The position numbers and the translations under genes are program-made. Below, one piece after another: positions 53,689 through 62,734 of a stretch of 64,000 nucleotides of DNA (position 1 is the stretch's first letter; the number at the start of each line of letters is the position of its first letter). Source of the stretch: Mesorhizobium sp. ES1-1 (GTDB lineage: Bacteria; Pseudomonadota; Alphaproteobacteria; Rhizobiales; Rhizobiaceae). Location of the stretch: contig NZ_JAIUGX010000009.1 in assembly GCF_020164785.1 (NCBI RefSeq), positions 205,133-269,132 of the forward strand, read 5' to 3'. Below the pieces are notes generated by a model. The model saw only the letters and a program-made list of their open reading frames with translations. It was not told the origin of the DNA and made no database searches.

Positions 53689-55551
53689 TCAGCCCTCGAG
53701 CGCTTCCAGCTCGTCGATCAGGCCGCTGATCACGCCAAGGCCGATCTGCCAGAAGGCGGGGTCGGTGGCGTCGAGCCCAAAGGGCGCCAGAAGTTCGGAA
53801 TGATGTTTGGTGCCGCCCGCACGCAGCATCTCGAAATACTTGTCCTGGAAGCCGCGTTCGGCATTCTGGTAGACCGCGTAGAGCGAGTTTACCAGACAGT
53901 CACCGAAAGCATAGGCGTAGACGTAGAAGGGCGAATGGATGAAATGCGGGATGTAGGTCCAGAACACCTCGTAGCCGTCGCGAAGCTTGATCGCCGGGCC
54001 AAGGCTCTCTGCCTGCACTTCGAGCCAGAACTGACCGATCCTGTCGGAGGTAAGCTCGCCATTCTTGCGCTCGGCATGTACCTTTCGCTCGAACTCGTAG
54101 AAGGCGATCTGGCGCACGACGGTGTTGATCATGTCCTCGACCTTCTGGGCGAGCATGGCCTTGCGCTCGCGCCTGTCGGTTGTCTGGTCGAGCAGCGAGC
54201 GAAAGGTCAGCATCTCGCCGAACACCGACGCCGTCTCGGCCAGCGTCAGCGGGGTCGATGCCATCAGCGCGCCCTGGCCGCTGGCCAACACCTGATGCAC
54301 CCCATGTCCGAGCTCATGCGCCAGCGTCATCACATCGCGCGGCTTGCCCATGTAGTTTAGCAGTACATATGGATGCGCCGACGGCACGGTCGGATGCGCG
54401 AAGGCGCCGGGAGACTTGCCCGGACGAACCGGCGCGTCGATCCAATTGCGGTCGAAGAAGGTCCGCGCGATCTCCGCCATGTCGGGCGAAAAACGCTGAT
54501 AGGCGGACAGCACCGTGTTCCTGGCCTCGTCCCAGCCGATGACCGCCTGCGGCGTGTCCGGCAATGGCGCGTTGCGGTCCCAGTGGTTCATGACATCCAT
54601 GCCCAGCCAGCGCGCCTTCATCGCGTAGTAGCGATGCGACAGGCGCGGATAGGCTTCGCGCACGGCCGAGGCCAGCGCATCCACCACGCCCCGCTCAACG
54701 CGGTTGGCGAGATGGCGTGAATCGGCGATATCCTCGAAGCCGCGCCAGCGGTCGGAAATCTCCTTGTCCTTGGCCAGCGTGTTGGTGATCAGCGTGAACG
54801 TGCGGACATTCTCGCGGAAGGTCGCGGCCAGCGCCTCGGACGCCCGGCGACGCACTTCGCCATCGGCATCCTGCAAGCGGTTCAGCGCCGGTTCGAGCGA
54901 CAGCTCCTCGCCGTCGACGTCGAAGCGAAGGTCGGTCATCGTCTCGTCGAACAAACGGTTCCAGGCGCCACGGCTGGTGATCGATTTCTCGTGGAAGAGC
55001 TGTTCGACACGGTCCTCGAGCTGGTAGGGCTTGTCCTTGCGCAGATCGAGCACCCATGGGCGGTAATGGCCGAAGGTGGGGTCGGCGGCCAGCGCGCTTT
55101 CGATCGCGGTATCGTCGATGAGATTGAGTTCGAGCGCGAAGAACAAGAGGTGCGCGCCTGCGTCGGTCATCTTCTCCTGAACGTCACCATAGAGCTTGGC
55201 GCGCGCCGGATCGGCGGTGTTTCCGGCGTAGACCAGGCCGGCATAGGAGACGATGCGGCCGATCAGTTCCTCGAGGGCCTCGTAGGCGACCAACGCTTCG
55301 CCCAGCTTGCCCGCTTCGCCTCGCCCGGCCTCGGCGGCCAGCGTGCCTTTCCAGCGGCTCTCGAAGGCGATCGCTTCACTGACGGCCCTGGCGATATCGC
55401 GCCTCAGTTCCGGTGCGTCCATGCCGGCATAGAGATCGGCAAGGTTCCATTCCGGCAAATTGCCAAGCTCGGCGGCGCCCTGGCCAGACGTCGGCGCCAT
55501 AAGGTGGCGAGCGGAAGCCGGATGCTCAGGAAGCATGTGCCCAAAAACCAT
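53689..55551 (-). CDS. pepF: Oligoendopeptidase F, M3 family metallopeptidase
   Basis: A cytoplasmic zinc peptidase of about 620 residues that degrades oligopeptides. The zinc motif HELGH lies in MTLAHELGHGVHQVL, with the downstream Glu in LAETASVFGEMLTF. PEWNLADLYAGMDAPELRRD is the usual PepF start, and YIPHFIHSPFYVYAYAFGDCLVNSLY is a family block. The start is uncertain: ATG 55551, 55536 and 55500 are all in frame, and none has a strong ribosome-binding site. Confidence 0.93.
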   Translation of the reverse strand: MVFGHMLPEHPASARHLMAPTSGQGAAELGNLPEWNLADLYAGMDAPELRRDIARAVSEAIAFESRWKGTLAAEAGRGEAGKLGEALVAYEALEELIGRIVSYAGLVYAGNTADPARAKLYGDVQEKMTDAGAHLLFFALELNLIDDTAIESALAADPTFGHYRPWVLDLRKDKPYQLEDRVEQLFHEKSITSRGAWNRLFDETMTDLRFDVDGEELSLEPALNRLQDADGEVRRRASEALAATFRENVRTFTLITNTLAKDKEISDRWRGFEDIADSRHLANRVERGVVDALASAVREAYPRLSHRYYAMKARWLGMDVMNHWDRNAPLPDTPQAVIGWDEARNTVLSAYQRFSPDMAEIARTFFDRNWIDAPVRPGKSPGAFAHPTVPSAHPYVLLNYMGKPRDVMTLAHELGHGVHQVLASGQGALMASTPLTLAETASVFGEMLTFRSLLDQTTDRRERKAMLAQKVEDMINTVVRQIAFYEFERKVHAERKNGELTSDRIGQFWLEVQAESLGPAIKLRDGYEVFWTYIPHFIHSPFYVYAYAFGDCLVNSLYAVYQNAERGFQDKYFEMLRAGGTKHHSELLAPFGLDATDPAFWQIGLGVISGLIDELEALEG

Positions 55552-55711
55552 GTGAATTACCGTTACCTTCCGTGGCCAATGTTCAGGGCGAACGAGAAGC
55601 CAATCAAATCCTAAGGAATTCGTTCACCGGGTTTTTTGAAAGCTTATTTAGAACCCTGTGCCAAGATGGTCCACAGGCCAGAGTTCCTCGGGCGGCACAG
55701 TCACATCAGTC

Positions 55712-57253
55712 ATGACAGGTTCCATACTTATAGTCGATGACGATCCCGTGCAGCGCCGGCTGCTCGAGGCGGCGGTGACGCGGTTCGGACATGTCGCGAC
55801 TGTCGTCGATGGCGGCGCGGCCGCCCTCGACGCCCTGGAGGGGCAAGGCGCCGGCGAGGTGTCGCTGGTTATCCTCGACCTTGTCATGCCCGGTCTCGAC
55901 GGGATCGGCGTGTTGAAAGCGATGCGCGAACGCGGCATCAACGTCCCTGTTATCGTACAGACCGCCCAGGGTGGCATCGAGACGGTGGTTTCCGCGATGC
56001 GCCACGGCGCCTTCGACTTCGTCGTCAAGCCGGCGTCGCCCGAAAGGCTGCGCTCTTCGATCGCCGACGCGCTCAAGGTGGAAGCCGTCGAAGGCGAGGT
56101 CAAGCGCACGTCGCGGCGGCGCGGCGGGCTCCTGACCTTCAAGGACATGATCACGCACAGCCCGGCCATGGACAGGGTGATCCGTCTTGGCCAGAAAGCG
56201 GCGGCATCGAATATACCGATCCTGATCGAGGGTGAATCCGGGGTCGGCAAGGAACTGGTGGCACGCGCCATTCAAGGCAGCGGTGACCGCCGCTCCAAAC
56301 CCTTCGTCACCGTCAATTGCGGCGCCATTCCCGACAATCTGGTCGAATCCATCCTGTTCGGGCACGAAAAGGGGTCGTTCACCGGTGCCACCGACAAGCA
56401 CACCGGCAAATTCGTGGAGGCGCATTCGGGAACCTTGTTCCTGGACGAGATCGGCGACTTGCCGCTCGACGTGCAGGTCAAGCTGCTGCGCGCCGTGCAG
56501 GACGGCGAGGTCGATCCGGTCGGCGGGCGCGGCACCGTCAGGGTCGATATCCGGCTGATCTCGGCGACGCACCGCAACCTCCTGGAACAGGTCAAGGACG
56601 GCAAGTTCCGCGAGGATCTGTTCTATCGGCTTAATGTCTACCCGATCTTCGTGCCACCGCTGCGCGACCGCCGCGACGATATTCCTTATTTGGTCGCGCA
56701 TTTCATGGACAAGGTGGCGCCGGTCGGCCAGCGTCATCGGCTGCAGGGCATCTCGGCCGCGGCCCTTGCCGTGTTGGAGGCCTATGACTGGCCCGGAAAC
56801 ATCCGGCAGCTCGAGAACGCCGTTTTCCGAGCCTCGGTGCTGTGCGAAGGCGATGTGTTGACGATCGAGGACTTCCCCCAGATCCGGGCTCAGGTGGAAG
56901 GGACAATCAACCTCGACGCCGACAGCGTCGCTTCCTTGCCGTCCCCGCCCGTGGATGCACGGCCGCGCCTCGGGGCAGGACTGTCCGATATCGGGGCGCC
57001 CGAGCCCGAATCGGATGCACCGACCAGATTGCTGCCACGCCTCGGAACGCTGCGGGCGCTCGACGAACGCGGAAATGTGCGCGCGCTGGCCGAGGTCGAA
57101 CTGGAGATGATCAAGCTCGCCATCGATCATTATAACGGCCAGATGAGCGAGGTGGCCCGCCGGCTCGGCATCGGCCGCTCGACCCTCTACCGCAAGCTTA
57201 AGGAATACGGGATCGATCCGGAGACCGGCCGAATCGATCGCCTCGCCTCCTGA
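55712..57253 (+). CDS. Sigma-54-dependent response regulator (NtrC family)
   Basis: A 513-residue enhancer-binding protein. The receiver domain (1-120) has Asp56 in LDLVMPGLDG. The AAA+ domain (about 145-385) has Walker A GESGVGKE, the sigma-54 contact loop GSFTGA (Ser instead of the common Ala) and Walker B GTLFLDEIGDLP. A Fis-type helix-turn-helix ends the chain (EVARRLGIGRSTLYRKLKEYG). No histidine kinase gene is next to it, so the signal is unknown. A GTG at 55658 would add 18 residues that read unlike a receiver domain. Confidence 0.92.
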   Translation: MTGSILIVDDDPVQRRLLEAAVTRFGHVATVVDGGAAALDALEGQGAGEVSLVILDLVMPGLDGIGVLKAMRERGINVPVIVQTAQGGIETVVSAMRHGAFDFVVKPASPERLRSSIADALKVEAVEGEVKRTSRRRGGLLTFKDMITHSPAMDRVIRLGQKAAASNIPILIEGESGVGKELVARAIQGSGDRRSKPFVTVNCGAIPDNLVESILFGHEKGSFTGATDKHTGKFVEAHSGTLFLDEIGDLPLDVQVKLLRAVQDGEVDPVGGRGTVRVDIRLISATHRNLLEQVKDGKFREDLFYRLNVYPIFVPPLRDRRDDIPYLVAHFMDKVAPVGQRHRLQGISAAALAVLEAYDWPGNIRQLENAVFRASVLCEGDVLTIEDFPQIRAQVEGTINLDADSVASLPSPPVDARPRLGAGLSDIGAPEPESDAPTRLLPRLGTLRALDERGNVRALAEVELEMIKLAIDHYNGQMSEVARRLGIGRSTLYRKLKEYGIDPETGRIDRLAS

Positions 57254-57516
57254 CTCCCAGGCGCTTCTGCGCGATGGCCCCGGAAGAACCCCGCGTTTTT
57301 ACGGCTTTAGGCCGAATTGAGGCAAACTGATGGACACCTCTCTTCACGCATTGAGGCTATCGGTAACAGATCGTGTTCCGGCAAACGCTGAAATCTGATC
57401 TAAACCAGCGGTTTACCAAGAAACCCTGTGGACAAATTTTGACGGGATATCGCCATGGTGTTACCGTATTTCAGCTTCAATAAGCGATGATTAACCATTA
57501 GGATCGATATTCGGAT

Positions 57517-59457
57517 GTGTCATTCCACGTCCGTTTGTGCAAATCCGGGGACAAACGGCAGCCTGCAGGGCCTTTTGATTTGAACAGAATCGAACGACAC
57601 ACGAACGGGCGGCACCATCATTTGAACGTCTGGCCGAGATGGTTGGCGGCATTGATCGTTGCGTGTGGTTTCGTAGCCGCGGCCGCCACCGGCGCCAGCG
57701 CAGAGACGCGTTCGCTGAAGCTCTATCATCTCCATACGCATGAGAAGGCCGAGATCGTCTATAAGCGCAATGGCCGCTATGACGCCGCTGGCCTCAGGAA
57801 AATCAACATCATCCTGCGCGACTGGCGTCGCAACGAACCGACCAAGATGGATCCGCGCCTGCTCGACCTCGTTTGGGAAGCGTATCGCGAAAGCGGCGCG
57901 ACCGACTATATCCAGGTCGTCTGCGGCTATCGCTCTCCGTCGACCAATTCGATGCTGCGCAGCCGTAGCCGGGGCGTGGCCGAGAAAAGCCAGCACATGC
58001 TCGGCAAGGCTATGGATTTCTACATTCCCGGCGTGCCGCTGAAGAAGCTGCGTAACATCGGCCTGAAGATGCAGGGCGGCGGTGTCGGCTTTTATCCGAC
58101 CTCCGGCTCGCCTTTCGTCCATATGGATGTCGGCAATGTGCGCCACTGGCCCGGCATCAGCCGCCAGGAACTGGTCAGCCTGTTCCCCAACGGCAAGACG
58201 CTGCATGTGCCGAGCGACGGCCGGCCTTTGCCCGGCTATGAGCAGGCCCTCGCTTCCTACAAGGCCCGCAAGGGTTCGGGTGCTCCGGCCATCGAGATGG
58301 CCAGCGCCGGGCGCAGCGGCAAGAAATCCGGCGGCTTCCTGGCTGCCTTCTTCGGCGGTGGCGGCGACGACGAGGCTGACGACAGCGCCGATGTCGAGGT
58401 CGCTTCAGCCGCTCCCGCGCCCAGGTTGAAGAGCGTGAAACCCGCGCTGGCGACGGCCAAGAGCAGCAAACTGCCGGGCATTGCAATCGTGGCGCCGGAG
58501 GATGCGCAACGCGCAGACATCCCGCAGATTGCCGAAGATCAGGACGCGGAGCCGGCAAGGGATACGCCGGAGACCATCATCGCGGCACTGCCTTCGCGCA
58601 GCATTCCGTTGCCTGATTTCGCGCCGCGGCCCAAGACAGATGTCGGCGCGCAATCGCCTCAGGACGTACCGTTCGCGATGGCGGAGGCGTCCACGACCGA
58701 GCAGGCCGTGGCGACTGCGCAGGCTCCGGCGAGCGTGCCCTTCGGCAACACCGATCCTGCAGCGGCAGCTGTAGCTGCCGATCCGGCCCGTGTCGCCCTG
58801 AACAACATACCATTGCCGACCTGGCGTCCGACGCGTTCCTTGCCAGCGGATCTGGCACCGCCCCCCAGCAAGGATGTGCTGATGGCGCTTGCCGATACGG
58901 CTGAACAAGGCAAGGCCGCGGCCGATGCATTCTCGGTGCTGCCAACGGCACGACCGGAGATGGCGCGGCCGGACGAGGTCAAGGCCGTGCTCGACAAGGC
59001 CAATGCCGAGGTGGCAGCCGCCGACGAATACCGGGTCGCTTCCTTGTCCGAACCGGTTCCGGTTATGAACGATCAATCCGATTCGGATGCGGCGTCCCCT
59101 CGTGAAGTCGTGGCCGCTCGCCCCGCAGGCTCCGATCCGATCGCCGCGATCGGCGCCGGTGTGAAGACCACGCGCAAGGAACCGAGGGCCACGGCCCGCG
59201 ATCTGAAGCCGGGTCCCAAGGCCATGGTGGTTGCCGCCGCGCCGCAGGCCGCTCGCTGGGCATTGACCAGCGGCGAGACCGTCACCGCCGTGTCGAGCGC
59301 GACGACAGCGCCGGGCTATGCCTACAGCATCGTGCACACGCCACCGAGCGAAGTTTACACGACCGGATTCGAGCCGGGCAATCAGGTGGCCGATGCCAAT
59401 CGCTTCACCGGCAACGCCGTCAAGTTTCTTTCGGTTGCCCGTTTCCAGACCAAGTAA
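57517..59457 (+). CDS. DUF882 / peptidase M15-like exported protein with long disordered tail
   Basis: A protein of up to 646 residues. After a hydrophobic signal (ending ATGASA) comes a DUF882 domain, about residues 63-245: LKLYHLHTHEKAEIVYKRNGRY, VVCGYRSPSTNSMLRSRSRGVAEKSQHMLGKAMDFYIPG and FVHMDVGNVRHWPG. These keep the SxHxxGxAxDF and HxD zinc-binding residues of D,D/L,D-carboxypeptidases, so it probably trims peptidoglycan peptides. The remaining ~390 residues are Ala/Pro/Asp-rich and without a domain. GTG 57517 is weak; TTG 57580 or 57622 would place the signal at the N-terminus. Confidence 0.82.
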   Translation: MSFHVRLCKSGDKRQPAGPFDLNRIERHTNGRHHHLNVWPRWLAALIVACGFVAAAATGASAETRSLKLYHLHTHEKAEIVYKRNGRYDAAGLRKINIILRDWRRNEPTKMDPRLLDLVWEAYRESGATDYIQVVCGYRSPSTNSMLRSRSRGVAEKSQHMLGKAMDFYIPGVPLKKLRNIGLKMQGGGVGFYPTSGSPFVHMDVGNVRHWPGISRQELVSLFPNGKTLHVPSDGRPLPGYEQALASYKARKGSGAPAIEMASAGRSGKKSGGFLAAFFGGGGDDEADDSADVEVASAAPAPRLKSVKPALATAKSSKLPGIAIVAPEDAQRADIPQIAEDQDAEPARDTPETIIAALPSRSIPLPDFAPRPKTDVGAQSPQDVPFAMAEASTTEQAVATAQAPASVPFGNTDPAAAAVAADPARVALNNIPLPTWRPTRSLPADLAPPPSKDVLMALADTAEQGKAAADAFSVLPTARPEMARPDEVKAVLDKANAEVAAADEYRVASLSEPVPVMNDQSDSDAASPREVVAARPAGSDPIAAIGAGVKTTRKEPRATARDLKPGPKAMVVAAAPQAARWALTSGETVTAVSSATTAPGYAYSIVHTPPSEVYTTGFEPGNQVADANRFTGNAVKFLSVARFQTK

Positions 59458-59477
59458 CGCATCGGGCGATCAAGAAG

Positions 59478-59505
59478 CCGCGCCGGGTAACCAGCGCGGT
59501 TTTTT
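59478..59505 (+). terminator. Rho-independent terminator of the DUF882 gene
   Basis: Six-base stem CCGCGC / GCGCGG with a ten-base loop and six Ts, 20 bases after the stop. Confidence 0.85.
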
Positions 59506-59567
59506 GCTGCGTCGCGGGTAGTCCCCTGCCAACGGTCTTCACGCCTGTCTGACATTGCCGTGATGAC

Positions 59568-59592
59568 GGAACGGCCCGTTCATTCAAGGGTT
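59568..59592 (+). promoter_or_regulatory. EcfG/RpoE2-type promoter of the His/Met-rich small protein
   Basis: GGAAC (59568-59572), 17 bases, GTT (59590-59592). Same spacing as the two copies near 20.4 and 21.4 kb. It lies 33 bases before the start codon. Confidence 0.65.
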
Positions 59593-59625
59593 TCTCGTCG
59601 GTAGTTTCCAACCCTCGGGGATATC

Positions 59626-59829
59626 ATGAAGAACATACTATTGGCATCGGTCATAGCACTCGCAACCGCTTCTGCGGTCATCGCTCCAACCCAGGCGGCG
59701 ACCGTTGTCGTCAAGACGGACAATCATATGCATCACATGCACATGATGAAGAAGCATTGCCGCACCAAGGTGGTGACGACCTGGAAGCACCATCACAGGG
59801 TGACCAAGGAGATCAAGGTCTGTAGCTAA
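59626..59829 (+). CDS. Small secreted His/Met-rich protein
   Basis: A 67-residue protein with a signal peptide (cleavage probably after TQA near residue 24). The mature part of about 43 residues has a cluster of His and Met (DNHMHHMHMMKKH), a further HHH and two cysteines (HCRTKV and the penultimate residue). Such clusters bind Cu, Ni or Zn, so a periplasmic metal buffer is plausible, but no family was recognised. It has an EcfG-type promoter and its own terminator, so it is a complete single-gene unit of the stress response. Confidence 0.72.
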   Translation: MKNILLASVIALATASAVIAPTQAATVVVKTDNHMHHMHMMKKHCRTKVVTTWKHHHRVTKEIKVCS

Positions 59830-59850
59830 CCGCTCAGGATCGATCTGACT

Positions 59851-59882
59851 ATCCCGGTCGGCGCAAGCCGGCCGGGATTTTT
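59851..59882 (+). terminator. Rho-independent terminator, probably bidirectional
   Basis: Twelve-base stem ATCCCGGTCGGC / GCCGGCCGGGAT (one G-T pair) with a GCAA tetraloop and five Ts. It separates the small secreted protein gene from the convergent eda. Confidence 0.9.
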
Positions 59883-59897
59883 CCAGGCGTGGCCAAG

Positions 59898-60536
59898 CTA
59901 TTTCCCAAGCTGGCTTGCAGCGCGCGCGAGCGCCTCGATCTCATCCCATTTGCCTGCTTTCACCAGCTCATCTGGCGCTACCCAGGAGCCGCCGACGCAG
60001 ACCACATTGGCCAGATTGAGATAGTCGGCCGCATTCTTTCCCGTGATGCCGCCGGTCGGGCAGAATTTCACGTCGGCGAGCGGCGAGGCGAAAGCCTTCA
60101 GCGAGGCGATGCCTCCGGACTGTTCGGCCGGGAAGAACTTCAGGAACCGCAGGCCCGCCTCGCGCGCGGCCATGATCTCGCCGGGCGTGATGGCACCGGG
60201 CAGCAGCGGAACCTCGCTGTCGGCTGCCGCGGCAAGAAGCTCGCGAGTGATGCCTGGGCTGACGATGAATCGCGAACCGGCGCTGGCAGCCTGTTCGAAC
60301 TGGTGGGCATCCAGAATGGTGCCGGCGCCGACGATGGCTTCCCCGACTTCGGCGGCCACGAGCCGGATTGCTTCCAATGCATCTGCGGTCCTCAGAGTAA
60401 TCTCGATCGCCGGCAGGCCGCCACGCGCCAGCGCGCGGGCCAGTGGCACGGCGTCGGCTACATTGGCGATCCTGAGCACCGGAATGACAGGCTGGCCGTT
60501 GAGGAGCGACAGGATGTTTTCGGTCTTGCTCGGCAC
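59898..60536 (-). CDS. eda: 2-dehydro-3-deoxy-6-phosphogluconate (KDPG/KHG) aldolase
   Basis: Cleaves KDPG to pyruvate and glyceraldehyde 3-phosphate in the Entner-Doudoroff pathway. 212 residues, family length. PVIPVLRIANVADAVPLARAL opens the barrel, GLPAIEITLRT has the catalytic Glu, AGTILDAHQFEQA is conserved, and the Schiff-base Lys is in LRFLKFFPAEQSGG. CPTGGITGKNAADYLNL binds phosphate. Edd and Zwf are not in the window. Confidence 0.95.
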   Translation of the reverse strand: MPSKTENILSLLNGQPVIPVLRIANVADAVPLARALARGGLPAIEITLRTADALEAIRLVAAEVGEAIVGAGTILDAHQFEQAASAGSRFIVSPGITRELLAAAADSEVPLLPGAITPGEIMAAREAGLRFLKFFPAEQSGGIASLKAFASPLADVKFCPTGGITGKNAADYLNLANVVCVGGSWVAPDELVKAGKWDEIEALARAASQLGK

Positions 60537-60729
60537 TGTGGCTCTCCGCTTCGATAGCTATTTCAACCGATTAGCAGACGAGTGTTTTTCTGTCCACGAA
60601 ACGAAGCGTATCACGATGTCACACGGAGCCGGGCATCGGTCCGGCCACCAACTCACAAGCAATGGTGTACGGATGTCGACAACGCCAGCCTTGAACCGGC
60701 GGACGCGAGCGGCTAGTTGCTGCCTTGCC

Positions 60730-61659
60730 ATGACATCGTCACTGCAAACAGACGCTATCCGTGTCGCCGCGCTCTACCGCTTCGCCCGGCTCGACGCGCT
60801 TGAAACTCTGCGCGCGCCGCTTGCCGCCTTCTGTTGCGCGCGCGGCATCAAGGGAACGCTGCTCCTGGCGCGCGAGGGCATCAACGGCACGGTCGCCGGC
60901 AGCATTGACGACATCGCCGCTTTGATTTCCCATATCGAATCCATCGACGGCCTGGCCGGCCTCGAGGTCAAGTACAGCAGCGCCACCGAAATGCCTTTTC
61001 ACCGGATGAAGGTTCGGTTGAAGCGTGAGATCGTCACGATGGGTATCGAGACGATCGACCCGACGACAGGAGCCGGCGCCTATGTCGCTCCGGCCGACTG
61101 GAACGAGCTGATTTCAAGGCCGGACACGATCGTCATCGACACGCGCAACGCCTACGAAGTGTCGCTCGGCACCTTCAAGGGCGCCGTAGATCCGGAAACG
61201 GCGAGCTTCCGGGAGTTCCCCGCCTGGGTGGAAGCGCACCGGGATGAGCTGCAGGGCCGCAAGGTCGCGATGTTCTGCACCGGCGGGATACGCTGCGAAA
61301 AGGCGACGGCCTACGTAAGATCGCTCGGCTTCGAGGACGTGTTCCACCTGAAGGGCGGTATTCTGCGATATCTCGAGGAGGTTCCGGCCGGAGAGAGCCT
61401 CTGGGAAGGTGAATGCTTTGTTTTCGACGAGCGGGTCTCGGTGTCGCACGGTCTCGCCGAAGGCGATGCGGAGCTTTGCCGCGCCTGCCGCCACCCGCTG
61501 ACCGCGGAGGAACGGAATTCGCCAAAATTCGCTACCGGGGTTTCCTGCCCGCATTGCTTCGATGCCCGTTCCGACGAGGACCGCCGACGCTATGCCGAAC
61601 GCCAGCGGCAGGTGGAGCTGGCGCAGGCGCGGGGCAAGGGGCCTCATATCGGGTCCTGA
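60730..61659 (+). CDS. trhO: Oxygen-dependent tRNA uridine(34) hydroxylase, rhodanese family
   Basis: A 309-residue rhodanese-type protein, YceA/TrhO family, which hydroxylates U34 of certain tRNAs on the way to 5-carboxymethoxy- or methoxyuridine. The N-terminal domain contains IKGTLLLAREGINGTVAG. The rhodanese domain has the active Cys in MFCTGGIRCEKATAYVRSLGF. The C-terminal zinc-like cysteines are CRACRHPL and CPHCFD. The start at 60730 was chosen by homology; earlier in-frame starts have no support. Confidence 0.92.
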   Translation: MTSSLQTDAIRVAALYRFARLDALETLRAPLAAFCCARGIKGTLLLAREGINGTVAGSIDDIAALISHIESIDGLAGLEVKYSSATEMPFHRMKVRLKREIVTMGIETIDPTTGAGAYVAPADWNELISRPDTIVIDTRNAYEVSLGTFKGAVDPETASFREFPAWVEAHRDELQGRKVAMFCTGGIRCEKATAYVRSLGFEDVFHLKGGILRYLEEVPAGESLWEGECFVFDERVSVSHGLAEGDAELCRACRHPLTAEERNSPKFATGVSCPHCFDARSDEDRRRYAERQRQVELAQARGKGPHIGS

Positions 61660-61772
61660 AGGTACATCGGCCGCTCGCGGTGCGGCCATTATCATTGTAA
61701 TGTCAGGAAGCGGGACCTACCTCAGCGACGTTCGAAACCGCCCGTTCGGCCGGGCAATCCTGGAGGCACTGA

Positions 61773-62516
61773 ATGTTCGACCCCAAGAAGCTTCTCGACG
61801 ATCTGCTCGGCTCGCAAGTTCCCGGCAGCGGCGGCACCGTTCGCGACAGAGCGGATCAGGCCGTGCAGATGGCCAAGGATAATCCGCTTGCCGCGGGCGC
61901 GCTTGCTGCCGTGCTGCTGGGCACCGGGGCGGGTCGTGAAGTAACTGGGGCCGCAGTCAGGCTTGGAGGATTGGCCGCGATCGGTGGCCTCGCCTACAAG
62001 GCCTACCAGAACTACAAGTCCGGGAATGCACCTGAGCAGCAGGCACCCACGACGGGGGAGCCTGAACTTCTGCCGCCGCCACAAGACACCGCCTTCCATC
62101 CGTCGCAGGCGCCGCAGGGCGAAGACGAATTCACGTTGACCCTGATCCGCGCCATGATCTCTGCCGCGAAGGCCGACGGCCATATCGACGACGAGGAACG
62201 CCAGAAGATCGCCGGCAAGCTCAGCCTTTCCGGGATCGATACGGAGGCCGAGAGCTTCCTGATGGCGGAGCTGGAGAGCCCGCTCGATCTCGACACGCTG
62301 GTGGCCGGCGCCACGACAGACGCGCAGAAGCTCGAACTCTATACCGCGTCGCGCCTGACGATCGATCCCGACACGCGCGCCGAACGCGGCTATCTCGACC
62401 TGCTTGCCGGACGGCTCGGCCTGCCGGACGCACTGGTCGACCATGTCGAGGCGACCGTTTCGGCTGCCAAGGTGCCTGCCGAGCCGACGGGCACATCGCC
62501 CAATCCGCGCTGGTAA
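61773..62516 (+). CDS. TerB-like / DUF533 inner-membrane protein
   Basis: A 247-residue protein. The N-terminal half has a Gly/Ala-rich hydrophobic stretch (about residues 43-75, LAAGALAAVLLGTGAGREV...). The C-terminal half is a TerB-type helical domain (TLIRAMISAAKADGHIDDEERQKI) with the acidic metal-binding pattern of tellurite-resistance proteins. DUF533 proteins are common in rhizobia and are not known to act on tellurite. It has a good terminator downstream. Confidence 0.85.
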   Translation: MFDPKKLLDDLLGSQVPGSGGTVRDRADQAVQMAKDNPLAAGALAAVLLGTGAGREVTGAAVRLGGLAAIGGLAYKAYQNYKSGNAPEQQAPTTGEPELLPPPQDTAFHPSQAPQGEDEFTLTLIRAMISAAKADGHIDDEERQKIAGKLSLSGIDTEAESFLMAELESPLDLDTLVAGATTDAQKLELYTASRLTIDPDTRAERGYLDLLAGRLGLPDALVDHVEATVSAAKVPAEPTGTSPNPRW

Positions 62517-62626
62517 GTCAAAACGGCACAACAGGCCGACGCTCTGTTAACCGTTCGTTAACCGAGCAGGCGCATGATTCCTGGCAGTCGGACCGGCTTT
62601 CCTCCTCCCAAGCGCGGTTCAGATCG

Positions 62627-62653
62627 GGGCGGTCGCAAATGGCCGCCCTTTTT
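62627..62653 (+). terminator. Rho-independent terminator of the TerB-like gene
   Basis: Eight-base stem GGGCGGTC / GGCCGCCC with a six-base loop and five Ts. Confidence 0.85.
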
Positions 62654-62734
62654 CGTGGCGGGCATGTTATCCGCCTGTCCGGCTTGTCACGGCGCCGATC
62701 ATTTGCGATGGCTGCCTTCTGCGGAGGATGCCCA

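Noticed and set aside
53329..54360. Plus-strand frame starting between the Lys/Ala-rich protein and pepF
   Set aside because: Most of it is antisense to pepF; the intergenic part alone has no stop or domain.
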